This document shows positions 1 through 12,716 of a DNA stretch of 64,000 nucleotides, piece by piece (within the stretch, counting starts at the first letter, position 1; each line of letters opens with the position of its first letter). The stretch is taken from assembly GCA_023653785.1 (NCBI GenBank), contig JAMKCH010058388.1:62001-126000 (forward strand), in the 5' to 3' direction. Source of the stretch: Ophioderma brevispina. Lineage: Eukaryota; Echinodermata; Ophiuroidea; Amphilepidida; Ophiodermatidae. Below the pieces are notes generated by a model. The model was given only the letters and a program-made list of their open reading frames with translations, did not search any database and had not been told where the DNA came from. A program made the position numbers and the translations under genes.

Positions 1-3000
1 ACAATCATGAACCGTGCAGACTACTGAAATTTGTTTATATTTTTACTTGGAAAATGTTTTTTTTTTTTTTTTAATGTTACTGTTTTCATTTTGCAATGAC
101 TTCTCTCAAATGTTTTTGGTAGGTATTCTACAATCTACAACATACAGCGGAAATTGCCATGTTTTTTATGTTTTGCCATTTCGCAACAACAAGGGAGGCA
201 TAACAATTTATCTACCAAAAATATTTTTATCAGTAATGGACTTGTGACGCACAATAATTACAAACACTGCAATTTGTTCATACTGTAAAAATCACTTAAA
301 TTCAATTCCTTTCTAAAAATATCCATAATAAAAGTTTGCAAGGACTCTGACAAAAAGGCTAAAATGACCAGAACAGCTTGAGGAGCACCCCAAGAACTCC
401 ACCAAAAATTGGTCTAGGCCAAATGGACATTCAAAAGCCCCCAAACACAAACATGTATCAAAAATCATGGGGGGTTGGACACGAGCTGCTCGATTTGGGC
501 ATTGGGATTTCCAAACGGTACTTTGGGGAACTGCTACGTGCAATTTACTATGGCAGTCTCAGTCCCCGTGACATTAAAAATCATCTCTTAAACCTTGTTC
601 AGAAAGGAGCTTAAGTCTACTAACAGATAAATTCAGAAAAAAACTCTTGACTCTTCAAAATCCGTTCGGGTTAGTGGATTAACGCCCGCTGGACGTCAAA
701 ATATGTAATTTCCATAATGGTCATTCAGATTTAAAATATGCTTGACCAATGCTCTAATCTTTGGTCAAGCTGTGTTAACCGTTCGACTATGCGTTATAAG
801 CGCCTCCTACCTTAAGCATAAGTCTTTGAACAGACTGCGCAATCCGGACAGATCTTCGATGCCTTTTGAATTATGCTGTATGCTGTTAGGTCTGCGCATT
901 TCCTACGCCCGTCCATGATCAAAAATGTTAAACGATGAACAAACAAAGAGCGTTGAACTCCGACTTTGTTTTTGCATTCATATGTTGAAGTGACCATGGT
1001 GAAGTAATGTGATAATTTTTTCTTCAACATCTGAAAAATATAAGCTATAATCTATTTATCTTTTGCTATCTTCATGTACGATACCCTTTTATGAAATTTT
1101 ATTCAAAAGGGACACCCCCCGACCGTTAAACAAAACATGGACTCTCGAATCATACATCATCTTATAAATATTCATCCGGCACACCCGGCTAAGTGCATAT
1201 TTGAGTTCTCTGGCTTCCCGCAGAAAGAACCATCTATCTCTAATAGGGAGGGACGGGCGTTTTTAGGTGCTTCCATATAACCCAGTTTAAAATGTTATTC
1301 TCGAAGCACACCGTTCGGTAATCTATTATTCTTCTCATCAGAGTCGACAATGGTGATAGCTCTACCCAAATTACTACAACATGACTTCTTGATTTGTGCA
1401 GAATTTCTCTTTCTTTTCTTTCGACTCTCTCCCTTTGTCTTTCTTTTGTTGGCAGAAGAGATAGAAAAATTGATGGACAAATGAAAAGCAAATTGGACCC
1501 TCGATATCAGGGTTTCTTTTCTCGTAATATGCTCATTAAACAGGGTAATTTGGTGACATCAACAAAAGAAATGACAGAGAACGACCCTTGCCATTTGCAC
1601 TTACTGAATTAAATTCCTTCAAAGCCTTTCCACTGTTCCAGCAGCCAGGCGGTCCTCATCCCTTTTCCCCTCGTTCCCGATATCTATCTAGCTCTTCATC
1701 AAAGTTCTGTCAATTTTCTTTCTTTCAGTATTACTATGGCAAATCTTCTCATCAGGATCAAATGAAAGTTTAATCTACAACAATATGCATAACTTATTTT
1801 TTTTTCTGATGTACCACAAAAAAGGCATTTTCTATTGCATTTGTGGCTGCTAACCGTTTAGCAGAGAGCAAGCCAATTACAGAACAACCATCATTTATCC
1901 ACCCAATAGTCCAACTATTTTAATTTTGCAGGGATAGCTTAAAATTGAAGAATTCGCTGATGTTATGCACGTTCGTATCCATTGGTTACTTACTGGCTCA
2001 AGCCTTGGCTCATGTACCTGTGTCCGAATTATGATTTTCCATAGATTTTGTGTGTGATTCATGTGACAGTGGCTCGAACCAAATTCCGTGAGCCTAGTTG
2101 ACCTGGCAACGATCATATTCTAACATGCTCTACGTCCGAATAAGCCTGTAGAAATCTCATATGTAAGTTTTTTTTCCAAATGAAAAAATGATAAAAAGGA
2201 AATAAACAGCAGTGTCCAAAAGATATAATTTGCAATTCAATATCTGTTTGTAGTAAGTGTCCCTTTGATAGTACTGACTAAATATTGATTGGTCCTATAT
2301 AGTCACTTTTGTCCTATAACTTTGAGTTATGTTAGGATACTCTTAACAACTTGTTACGAAAATGCAAAAATCTGATTTATTTTCCTGGTTGAGCAAATCA
2401 CTGAAGTGCCTGTAATTTTTAATGCCCATGAAGCACATCATTAAAAGTGTTTTGTATTCCACTGCATAACAAAGAAAGCTCATCAGATTGACGGCATTTA
2501 AATGCATAATTTTTTTAAAAAAATTTGTAATAAAAGAAATTGTATAATTGTTGTACTGAGCACCCGGCAGCACCCATATGGTTACTAGGAACTGTTAATA
2601 GTTTGGTCCATAGGATCACGCTGTGCACATTATTTATTTTCTTTTATACAAAGAAAACCAGGAAATTGCTGTGGCATCAACAGCTGATAGAAGATGCTCT
2701 AGAAAACTGATGATTAGGGGTCTACAAAACTGGTTGCAAATCTAAAATAGTTACTACCTTCATATTTATGTTTCTGTGGGTAACAGATGCATAAGAGAAA
2801 TAATCCCTAACTTTCCACATCTTGCTTTCTTGTGTGCAAAGTTAGGCATTGTCTCTATGCATTTGCCACAGAATGTGTCCATCTGTCAGTTAAAGTTTTT
2901 AAAGGCATAGTGGGGGACTGTAGTGCACAGATCACATGTGAGAGTGTGCAAATCCTGATAAAAACTGTGAATTTTGGTAAACAAGTACTTATACTTGTAT

Positions 3001-3017
3001 CAAAAAAATTTATGGAA
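1..3017. other. AT-rich non-coding stretch
   Basis: No recognisable gene. Open frames are short, overlap on both strands and resemble nothing known. Visible items are a T run near 59-72, a perfect 10-bp hairpin at 740-770, and a pyrimidine-rich patch around 1,400-1,450. Likely intergenic or intronic. Confidence 0.6.
740..770. repeat. short perfect hairpin
   Basis: GCTTGACCAA at 740-749 is exactly reverse-complemented by TTGGTCAAGC at 761-770, leaving an 11-nt loop. There is no T run after it and no gene next to it, so a terminator role is not implied. It may be the core of a small inverted-repeat element. Confidence 0.6.
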
Positions 3018-3753
3018 GCACTTGCCACACCCCTTTCATGGGCCCCCACTTGGAGTTCAAGGTTCACAGGGGTAAAAAATAAATGTTCCGATTTTGGTTT
3101 GAAAAGCACACCATGGTGGTTTGTCTGGTTACAAGGAGTCCAAAAAGGTATAGTTTGTACTACTGTGGCTTATAGTTTTGATTATTGGGTGACAAACTGT
3201 AAAAATGGTGAAAAAGTCAATTTGTGGTTGTACAAGGGGTCATATGATGAAAAGTTGGCTCCAATTTTGTAAAACGTGTTCAAGTTTTGGTCACAGCTTC
3301 ATAGAAGAAATATAGAATAGTTTTTGACTATCTTAAGTTTTGGTTAAATTTGCAATACAGTCACAGCTTGGCAGCTTTGGATTCTATTGACCCTGTGACC
3401 TATTTTGTTGATAACTTGAAAACTACGCAACAAGATACGCAAAGTATTCCTTATTTCCAATCTTTTTAATCTAGGGAAACAATTTGCACCACATATTACC
3501 GAATCAAATGCACCTTTAACTTTTGACCCATGTACCCACCAAAATTGACTTTTTCACCATTTTTACAGTTTTAACCCATAACTCAAAACTATAAGCCATA
3601 GATTAGTGTAAACTATACCTTTTTGGAATCCTTGTAACAGACAAACACATGTGTATCCCTTTCAACATAATTGGAACACACTTTTAAAAAAATTTGACCC
3701 CTGTAACCCTTGAAAGGTTAACCTGGGGTTCATTAAGGGGGTTTGGCAAGTGC
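3018..3753. repeat. foldback (inverted-repeat) element
   Basis: The left arm (about 3,018-3,245) and right arm (about 3,522-3,753) are long imperfect reverse complements around a loop of about 275 bp. GCACTTGCC at 3,018 pairs with GGCAAGTGC ending at 3,753. The segments around 'aaaaaggtatagttt', 'actataagcca' and 'gactttttcacca' recur inverted in the other arm. Arms this long are typical of non-autonomous foldback DNA transposons. The 146-codon frame at 2,832-3,272 lies largely in the left arm and is not treated as a gene. I could not define a target-site duplication. Confidence 0.8.
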
Positions 3754-5600
3754 CCAATCCATTTCCCTTCAAATCACTGTGTGTGGCACGCTATGTGTGC
3801 ACAATATGATTTACATGCAGAGATTATAACCGTTATGAATGTCTACCAATATACTTAAATTAATCAAGCATAAAGCGGGTTCTGCGAGCGTGACAAATAA
3901 CCAAACCGAGCGTTATCACCCGAAACCTCCAGATCCACAAAAGTACTGGGTCAAATGTATCCTTGCAACCCTGGTCAATTTCCAATTCCCGCTTTCCCCA
4001 AGCGCCCTCCCTTAATCTCTTTTGAGCTTTGTGAGCACATGTGGTGCAGTAGATTATGTCATACAAGTCTCTTCCACGTGAAGTATCTGTTACCTTATAA
4101 ATTGCACCCAGTTCGGACTAATGTACATACATCAAGTTTATGTGCATTTGAGAGTTAAAAAACGAACCACTTTCAAGACAGGCCTGTAGGATTTTTAATC
4201 ATGTTGATGTGGCATGCATTGATCCATTCTAAACAAAGCTACCCCCTACCTCACATTGGTTAAGATTGGGGTGGGGTGGGGGACTGTGATTGTTTGTGTA
4301 AGAAGGTCTTGAATCTTGAATATGGGTGTTCATTTTTACAATAAGCGGGTTCTAAATTGTACAACTAAAATTGAACCTTGAAAAAAATATTTAGCAAAAA
4401 AAGACTTAATTTATGAAAATATTTTAAAATATTAGGCACAGTAGCAACAACACTTGCATCTTTTAACATATTCAAGTCATTTTAAGAAAAAAAAACAGTG
4501 TTTTAACATGCACAGAACAAATTTTTTTTAACTCGCTGAACACACATGCAGGGCCAAATCAGGGTTGATTGGGCCAGCTGAACATTTGTTTATCGCCTTA
4601 ATGAAAACTTTTTGAAAACAAAAAGATTAGAAACCAACTCAATGTTTGGACTGAAGTTGCTAAACCACTGCCTTCTAATCATGCCCAATATGAGGTAGAA
4701 AAAAAATGCAAAGTGGCTACTACAGCATCCCCCCAAAAATACAACCAATTACAATGTCAATATATTACCATGGGTTTCATCTTTGGGGTCACCCTATAGT
4801 ATGTACATACAGATATGCTTTGTAAAAAAATGCACAGCATTACATTATTGTGAAACAAATTTCCAAGAACCTGTCAGTAAAATTTGATTACAGGACCATT
4901 TGTTTACAGTCGGAATTTAATTATGCCATGTTTGTTTATTGTCAATAGATATTTATACGTGCCTGGAATGTAAAATATAACACGCAACATTACTTCTGGT
5001 TATTAAATTTGGGTTTGGCGGTGTTGGTTGCTTTTTCTTATTATTCTGTAAGTATGATTTGTAACTGGAGAAACATGTTTTTATTTTGACATGTAATTTG
5101 GATGGACATCGCTATGTAATTAAAAGCAATGATTTTTATGTCTTTCCAAATCTAAATGTAAATCTAGCCTCTTTCTGGGAGACCACAGAGTTCCAATAAT
5201 TTTAGAGCATTTCCTGTTTTCTTCTATTTTTGTACTATTAGTTTTTTTCCTTTTTAAGGGGCATTTCGTGATCCACAGCCGTTTCCTCCCAACTAAAAAA
5301 AAATGAGATTTTTGTATCATCTGAACCATTGGAATAAGCAAAGTATGTGTGTTATGCATGTCTAATCTAACACCCAAATTCTGTTAGTCCATAAAAAATT
5401 GCAATTCTGTATTTTCTGTCTGTAAATGGACAGAAATTACAGCATTGTGGCCTATGGGACAATATCATACAATCATATGCTCATTACACCAAAAAGCAAG
5501 ATCAGAATCAACTCAAATTTTGGGAATAAGTTTTTCTCACGGATACCCATTGAACCATAAATAAAACAGAATGTACTAGAATCATAAAATACACTTTTCA
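3754..5600. other. AT-rich stretch without gene
   Basis: No coding or RNA gene seen. Contains A and T runs and a G-rich patch at about 4,268-4,282. The longest open frame (5,120-5,377, minus) is low-complexity and unrecognised. Confidence 0.55.
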
Positions 5601-5790
5601 CCCATACCGCCTATGATACAATCTGTCTGATTGGCTGATTACATGACACAACATGAGACAGACCTCTGAGTAACAAATCAAAATAGTGCTTTTATATCTT
5701 TGCACAAACCATACTACCATTCTTACAGTAGCTCTGATTTGCTCATTACATGACATTGCATTCCAAGTGACCAATCAAAACAGTGCTTAA
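5601..5790 (-). repeat. two-unit dispersed repeat, copy 1
   Basis: Read on the minus strand, this matches 14,190-14,383 along its length. It has two related units of about 100 bp, each opening with a motif like AAGCACTATTTTGATTGGTT and carrying near its end a motif like ATGAGCCAATCAGA. A partial copy is at 40,243-40,370 and a weaker one at about 30,895-30,956. No coding potential. Probably a non-autonomous mobile element with an internally duplicated body. Confidence 0.75.
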
Positions 5791-6702
5791 TTTCTGATAA
5801 AAATCCAATAATTCATGTAAAAGTAAAATTTTTTTAAAGTCCAGGCTTTTTTTCAAATTTTCTCTGCTTTTCGTTTCATATTCTACCTTTAAGAAATGGA
5901 GTAAAACTATGCATATCTTGCCGTGGAACCTTAATATTCCAATTGCGGGCCACCGAAATGAAATCTAAACACAACATTTTGGCACTTGTAAGCACAAAGG
6001 GAGCCATTTTGAATCGGCCAATTCGGGTATCATTGCTCATGTTTGTGCATGCCTAGCGTCCCCTCGGGTCGTCCTTAAGACTGTCATCGCCCGGTTACGT
6101 AAACCTTGATCACAGAAAGGCACTTAAGACAAATCGCACAGGCTTTTCCTTTCTTACAAAAATAAAAATACAGATTGCTTTGTAATTCACATTCAGAATG
6201 CTACGCAATGCGTTTGGAACAAAAACTGTGTTCGGGCAAGTTGCCACTTGCATGGAATGAGTACCAAGTACGCCGTGGTATGTGTGGTATACACTCGACA
6301 TAGCGGAAAATAATCACGACTTAAATGTTAGATGTCTGTGTGTGCTTAATTATGGATTGCAGGCATAGCTAATCATAGCTATTGTACACCTAATTGCATT
6401 TGATTTTTTTTTCTTCGGTTGTTTATTTGTGCATGTTTTTATGGAAGTCATCTTCTGTTGTGCATGGCAAATTCCAGAGAAAAAAATGAATGTATCAGGG
6501 GGAACTATGAGGTTCGCAGATACACCGGTAATAAAACACAGCAAAAGTACAATAATTGAATTGAAGAGCGAAGATTTGGTATTTTGTGGCCATATTTTCA
6601 AGCCCATTTTTAACTTTTGAACATATTTTGGTGTAATTTTAAAAACCTCTAACGGCTCTGAAGGCAACATAGATTGTGGTCAGAATGTCTAAAATTTGTC
6701 GT
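5791..6702. other. stretch without gene
   Basis: Unique-looking sequence. Open frames on the two strands (6,350-6,670 minus and 6,429-6,620 plus) overlap and have no recognisable product. Nothing else to report. Confidence 0.5.
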
Positions 6703-7182
6703 TGGGATCTAGACAAAAAATGCCCCAGAGATAGAAAAATTTCATTTTAAAAATACTTAAGTGAGGAGCCCAAATTGATATTTTTGTTTTTTAAACAAGA
6801 CTAATCGTTTGATAGTCAAATATGATTTGTAACGGGGCGGGGCGCCCAGGGGGGAGGGGGGAGCGGCCGCCCCCCCTGAGAGTTTTTCAGAATTTAGGAA
6901 AATCCGGGTTTTTTGCAGATCAAAAATTAAGGGTTTTTTTTTTAACCAAAATGAGTAAACATTTTGTACTGTTCGTTCGGTCGCCCCCCCCCCTATGATG
7001 TTTCGACCCTCCTATGATTTTACCCTGGCGCAGCCCCTGATTTTAACTGTTGACGTGCATTTGGGCCATTTTTGAGCGCATTTTCCTGGGTGGAAAACCT
7101 TTGCAAAAAAAATAAAGTGCATTTCGACTTTAGGTTTTTGGACTACCTCTGGAAACAAACTTGATTTTTTTTTGGCCTAATA
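6703..7182 (+). repeat. dispersed repeat interrupted by a nested element
   Basis: The flanks (about 6,703-6,832 and 7,040-7,182) match 50,283-50,515 in the same order. Shared landmarks are 'agacaaaa' followed by 'cagagatag', then 'tggaaacaaacttg' followed by a T run and 'ttggcctaat'. The middle (6,834-7,038) is absent from the other copy. The family is unnamed here and shows no coding frame. Confidence 0.65.
6834..7038. mobile_element. GC-rich short element nested in older repeat
   Basis: It begins with CGGGGCGGGGCGCCCAGG and ends with CCTGGCGCAGCCCCTG, which are imperfect inverted ends around a body with G, T and C runs. It is far more GC-rich than its flanks and is missing from the related repeat at 50.3-50.5 kb, so it looks like a later insertion. 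Similar G- and C-run elements lie at 26,050-26,293 and perhaps 58,085-58,210. Non-autonomous DNA transposon is the likeliest class. Confidence 0.6.
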
Positions 7183-10100
7183 CAGTGTTTTGATAAAGTC
7201 TTCCCAAATTGCTGTCTTAGAACCTATCAGGGTTGCAAAGACAACCTATCTGACCAAAGGTAATTGATTGAAATTGAAATGTTAGGTAAAAAATGATAAA
7301 GATAAAACAATAAAAGTATATGAAAATGAGTATTATAAAGCTTAAAACTTAAGCAACCACTAAACAGGATGGCGAAGTTTGATTTGGGCAATTATGTCTA
7401 TGCAACCAATGTCACGTCGGTCTTACACCCTGATCCTCATCCTTTATTTATCACTAAACAACCAACTGGAATTTCAATTCTCAGCTTGGTTGCTCACTCT
7501 ATCAGAGACAGCATTGGCTACCTTTTGGTTATTAGCCAAAAGAGAATAAACAAATATGCAATGAGGCACTTAATCTCCACATACAGTGATGACAGACATG
7601 CGTTATATTGGGTGGTCGACCCAATGCCCCAAAGTACCAAGTTTCATGGAAATGGTTCTGTCTTCTACCAATGGTTGACTTTTTGCTCTGCTATCATAAC
7701 AAATATGAATGAGATGCTTAAATAAATGCTATTTCTTGAAAACAGATGACATGGGGTTACACTGTGGTCCACCACTAACTCCCACCCACATAGCAGAGGT
7801 TTCATGATTATCATGTTTTGAGGCATGCCAATTTGAAAATATGGCTCCAGAACTATAATCACAAAAATTTATGTGTCCTCACTCATGAGATTTCAAATAT
7901 TGGGCGGACTCGTCTTCCAACTCAATATTTTTTTGTCAAATCATGAGCTCAGCCAATAAATTTGGGCTCAATCGATCCAATTTTAAAATGAAACCCTTGG
8001 CTGTTCTGTTCTGGTTAAAGAAGTGGAAGTTTGCTTTTTTGATTGAGAAACCATTTAATATCCATACAAATACTCCTTCCTGCATCCCTCATGCAATCCA
8101 GTCATAAAGTTAAGAGACAGTGTGAAAATGTAGTTCCAAGTGGTTCCTCTTGGCTATAGCTGGTGGTCCTACCCGGTTTTATAAGCTGCTGGTGGCCTCA
8201 CCAAAAAGAGTTGCAGCTGCACTTATGCTAGATTAATCTACCCCAAAAAGGGATACCTACCCATACCTTCTTTCATACCGATAATCCTGGGAGGCTGAGT
8301 TTACTAACCTGCCCATATCATTGACAAAGCCCTCAGGCAGTGAAAGTGATCATCAGATAAACCATACCAGACCAACCTAGAAGACATGAGTCACATATAT
8401 TGCATCCTTGCTCATTATTATGAGCCAAGTTCAATTTTGATCTGTCTGGGCATATCAATCTGTCTGCCCATTTCTTGGGTTGATGCAAATCAATGACCTC
8501 CAGCTTTCAGAACCCTCCCCACCAATACAACCCAACATTTCCAACACCACACTACCACACCACAACCAGAACTGCTACCACCACTAACTAACACCAAACC
8601 ACCACCACCCAAAAACTCACATCCATATGTTAACATTAATAATAATAAAAAAAGTAAAAATATTAAAAAAAACATCAATTCAATTGAGCGCATGTGTCGT
8701 TTGGCCCGGTTGGGGTTTGTGAATTAGAACATCTGACCATATAAGGTCCCATGAGGTGACATGTGGGATACTACCCAAGGTCATTTGTTAATAGTGCCAT
8801 GAAAAAAATCGATCCACTTTAGGTGGTCACGCAAGCAATGTTTAATTTCCGATCATTTTACGATCACACAAGGTTCACAAAGGTCACCTGAGGTCACCAA
8901 AATGTGGGAACCACACCAAGGCATGTATATACATGTAATGTCATGAAACTCGAGCAACATATGTGGATACACAAGCAATTTCATAATTCCTGAAGATTTG
9001 GGGGAAATCAATCATAGTTCTGTTGCTGTTGGTTGTCCACATTTTTTCCTCCAGAATTGGGACAGCAGTACACTCCAAACAAGCTCCTTTGATCTTCTGC
9101 TGATTACACCATTTACAATGCCTTCCAGTTCTAATTATTTTCACATCATCAGAACAACATCACACCACCATAGCCGAAATAATCCATTATTTGTCGAGTA
9201 CAGCAAACTAATGTACACGTTCATCACACAATTTTATAGCTTCCTATTTTGTTGTTCAAGCATTATAACCCTTTAAAAAAAGCGAAAAATAGAACTCGGG
9301 GTCATTCTCATTTCCGATGACCGTTCGTTCTGACCGGCGGCGCAAGACCGTTATGTGCCCTGCATTTCTTTATCAAATCACAAGAGAGTCGTTTCAATGC
9401 GTTTCTTTTTCTTTTTAAAGTCTTGCACTTGATGGATTGATTCAAATCATCCTCTTTGTTTGCCATCGCCCCTTTTTAATACATCACATCCTGGCCGTGA
9501 GCCCTGGGAACTGATAAAGGCGCGAGACGGTAAGCTTTAAAATTGGCCGAGCTGGTCGGTGGGGCTAGTTTTACAATGAGTTGGGGATGCAGTTACAATT
9601 CATAACATGAAGTGCTAGATGCAACTTGATGTAGACCTCTATTCCCTATCCTCAAATACCTCTCTTATGGAGAAGCTAGTTACAGCAAGGTGAAGGTCAT
9701 TGGTGCCATTCCGTGTTGCATTATTTCACAGCCATGTTTCCGAATTGAATGATAGAAAGAGGAGGAGGATTTTCTCTGCATATGGCACTCTCCTTGGATT
9801 GTGCATTTAGTCGAAAGCAATTGCTCTTTGTTAATTTTTACGCTGGTGTGCCCACTACTTATAGCTTGTCCTGTCTCTCTTTCACTGAGATTTGGAGTTC
9901 AGCATTTCACATTTCCAACACATTCAGAGCAAGGAAATTTGAACAGATCTGTTCATCTCACTCTCGACCTCCAAGCGATGTGGCTTCATACCCCACTCAT
10001 CCTACAACTCACCGATCTACAACTCACAAATTCTAGCCCTCCCCTCTTACGTTATTTGCCATATTCCCTATTTATATTCCGCACACCTTCTGCTCTTATG

Positions 10101-10725
10101 TGGACATAGAAAGTAGGTCATGCGGTCACTGACACACCGCACACACATACCCGGTTTGCACTTTAATTGCCCTTTATTCCGAGAATAAAACATATCTGTG
10201 CTATCTGAATGAGTAGCGCTACATCACGTTCGACATGGAAAATATCACTTGTTTCTTGTGCACGTAAGAGAGGAAAAATCGTAAAATGATTGCACTGTGC
10301 AAACATTGTGTCACAAAATTGACTAAATCTACTTGAAACTGCCCATCAGTGGAGTACGACTTGTGTGATGATAATCGAGAATGAGATGAGTAATGGATAG
10401 TATTAATCCGGTTAAATTAATGTTTATGCTGCTTGATTAATGGACTAAATCCGCGTCAATGTGGTGCCGTACCACCATTATAACAATTTATGTGCTGGAG
10501 AATCCTTAAGTTAGGGGGTGGAGTTTAAAAATTTGCCAAATAATACTGCTCTAATGTGACTCTAATCTGAATGCACTTTTTTACATTAAAGGGGCAATTT
10601 GGGGATCTACCTTCATATAAGCAAAATCACAAAATTCTAGGGTAGAGAAAAGAATCTTACTTACAGCGGAACGATTTTCAAAGTGGAGGGACCACTTAGC
10701 ACCTTATCTGAGCAATTTTCAATAC
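7183..10725. other. stretch without supported gene
   Basis: Holds a 118-codon frame at 7,369-7,725 (plus) that I do not recognise and do not call. There is an ACC/AAC-rich patch at about 8,520-8,612, and a degenerate direct repeat rich in AGGTCA-like half-sites at about 8,744-8,925. Frames at 9,749-10,109 overlap in different phases and look incidental. Confidence 0.5.
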
Positions 10726-11070
10726 TTAAAGGGAGATGGCCCTATTTAAGGATATGAAGTTTTCATCTTAATAGATTGGCCTTCACTCCAAAACCTCATC
10801 TGTAAACTTTTGCTCCGATATTTCAAACCGTTTTGATGCAAGAGCTACAAATGTGATTTTGTAAGCACTGTGTAAATTTAATATTGGTCGACCAAAACGG
10901 GGCACATTTTCACTCATAACTTCCAAACCAAACATCCTTTGGCTCTAAGATTTCACAGGGTAAATGAGAAAAATAGTAGCTTTCTTCCGCTACCAAAATG
11001 TTGAGCACTTCCGGTAAAATCTGGGGTTTCTGGGTACGAAGCTATTAGCGATTGGGCCATGGACCTTTAA
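10726..11070. mobile_element. TTAA-flanked short inverted-repeat element
   Basis: TTAA at 10,726-10,729 and 11,067-11,070 bound ends that mirror one another: TTAAAGGGAGATGGCCC on the left and GGGCCATGGACCTTTAA on the right. About 345 bp with no coding frame. TTAA duplication with short inverted ends is the hallmark of piggyBac-type elements, so this is probably a non-autonomous derivative. Related TTAA elements are at 20,792-21,349, 47,328-47,652 and 57,737-58,088, with differing internal sequence. Confidence 0.65.
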
Positions 11071-11215
11071 ATATCATTTCTCATGCAGCTTAGTGGAGGG
11101 CCATTACGACCCCCTCCCCCCTCCCGTTTCTGCTGCTGCTGAGTACTAAATGCAAAATTAGGTACAGGTGTGCCTCCAATGGGTAAAAACAATTCAACCC
11201 ACTTCTGGTGAGCAA

Positions 11216-11347
11216 GGCAATATCCTGATAAAGGCTATAATATAGAATAAATCATAAGGCAGCTATTCTGTGGAACTTTATCATATTACTATCAAATAGC
11301 TGCCATATGCTTTATTTCGTGTTGTGAGGGTCTATCAGGATATTGCC
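11216..11347. mobile_element. 132-bp hairpin element
   Basis: GGCAATATCCTGATA at the left end is mirrored by TATCAGGATATTGCC at the right end. Further inside, 'gcagctatt' pairs with 'aatagctgc' and 'aataaa' with 'tttatt'. The whole unit can fold into one long hairpin with a short central loop. No protein frame. Probably a foldback MITE; the hairpin could be transcribed, but nothing shows that it is. Confidence 0.75.
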
Positions 11348-11707
11348 GTGAGTAAATGTATATATAATCCATTCATATAGTTGGCTTGGAAATTTTGATC
11401 CTATTGGTATAGACATCTAACCAAAATTTGTCCAATTGGTAGAGTTCATCTTTAAAAAATCAACCCATATAGTGACCTGCCCCATCCTTACAGTAGCATA
11501 GTGAAAAAAGAACCATTGTTATATAGTATAGAACGGGAAAAATGTGGACCCAGGTGAAAATGTGATCTAAATTGGCAGCACATACCTATACCCTTTTGTA
11601 CTGAGCACCTCGGAATTGATGTTTAATGTTAAGAGTAATGGTCTGGGTTTGGGGATTGCACAAAATTTTGTGATGCTAAATATCATCTGAACCATTCCTA
11701 AATGCAC

Positions 11708-11975
11708 AAGAGTGAGTTTTCCACTTAAAAATTGAAATTCATAAAATGCAACTCACAAAAGAGTAAAATTTACTCAGTAAGAATGATAGAAGTGATCACT
11801 CTTTAAACAAGAGTAATTACTGTACCAATTTTACCCGCTGAAATTTCACCTATTGGGTGATTTTTTTACACCTTCAAGATCATTTTCTATATGCTGGAGT
11901 ACAATTTTGTTTTTTTAGTGAATTTTATGAATTTTTCACTCTTCCAGGAAGGTGAATTTTTACTCTTTTACATTT
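11708..11975. repeat. imperfect inverted-repeat element
   Basis: The left part ('aagagtgagttttccac', 'aaattcataaaatgca') is mirrored on the right by 'gaattttatgaatttttcac' and 'ggtgaatttttactctttt'. AAGAGT/ACTCTT motifs recur through the middle. The arms are diverged and the ends uncertain. Likely an old AT-rich MITE. Confidence 0.5.
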
Positions 11976-12384
11976 AGTTGCTGAGCTAAGGAATGTATAC
12001 ATGCCTGCCCAATCCAAGACATTTGCAATTCAATGATGCAATCCGATGCATCCTTCCTCCTCTATTTTTATCCCGCGAGGGTCGCCAGCGGAATAAAATA
12101 TCAGATGCAATCAGATGCCGAGCTGTTGAGTTGTGTTATGACCACTCTGACCATGATTTGAATCCCTTTCAACAACGAAATCTTTATGAACTTTTAAAAA
12201 TTTGTGTATATAATGTTCCAGTTTGACAGAAATCCTTTCCTCGCAATAATATTTTGGCAAAATCTAAAGCAAATTGATAGTTTTTTGTCAGTTAGTTGCT
12301 TTGGCCATTTGCACCCGGTCCGTGTGCGTACTCATCAAGAGTCCACTTTGCAGTTTTGCCCGGTGCCCTTGCTCGTACTCCCAA

Positions 12385-12716
12385 TAGCATCTGTGTCCAG
12401 TGGAAACGTGCAGTACCGTGATCATTAGACCGTTAAATTGTGAGTTCGAGCCCCACTGTGTCCAATGTGTTTGTCATGGGGCAGTATACTATCTCAATTG
12501 CCTCGTTGACCTAAGCTAAATCTGGGGAGCTGCTATGGGAATATTACAATCTAAGTGCTAATAGGCTTGTGCACTTGTAAGGCATGTCTTTGAGCAGCCA
12601 CCTACATGAAGCAAATGATTGTGACGATTTCTTGAAGGTGGTGTAATAATTAGCAACAGCGCTTTGAGCCTGTTTACGGAGATAAAGCGCTATATAAAAC
12701 TGGTTATTATTATTTT
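12385..12716 (+). mobile_element. tRNA-derived SINE
   Basis: A RNA polymerase III promoter is visible: an A-box-like TGTCCAGTGG at 12,394-12,403 and, about 40 bp on, a B-box-like AGTTCGAGCCCC around 12,443-12,454. A body of about 200 bp follows. The 3' end has the GCGCTTTGAG ... AAAGCGCTATATAAAA hairpin and then TTATTATTATT repeats. Such hairpin-plus-short-repeat tails are shared by SINEs and the L2/CR1-like LINEs that mobilise them, and the LINE end at 54.0-54.2 kb has a similar tail. The tRNA head is too diverged to name its parent. I did not find flanking duplications. Confidence 0.75.

Noticed and set aside
2832..3272. 146-codon plus-strand frame
   Set aside because: It lies mostly in one arm of the foldback element, has no recognisable motif, and its mirrored copy in the other arm is not open.
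7369..7725. 118-codon plus-strand frame
   Set aside because: Unrecognised, no splice or polyadenylation context, and a competing minus-strand frame. Length alone is not enough.
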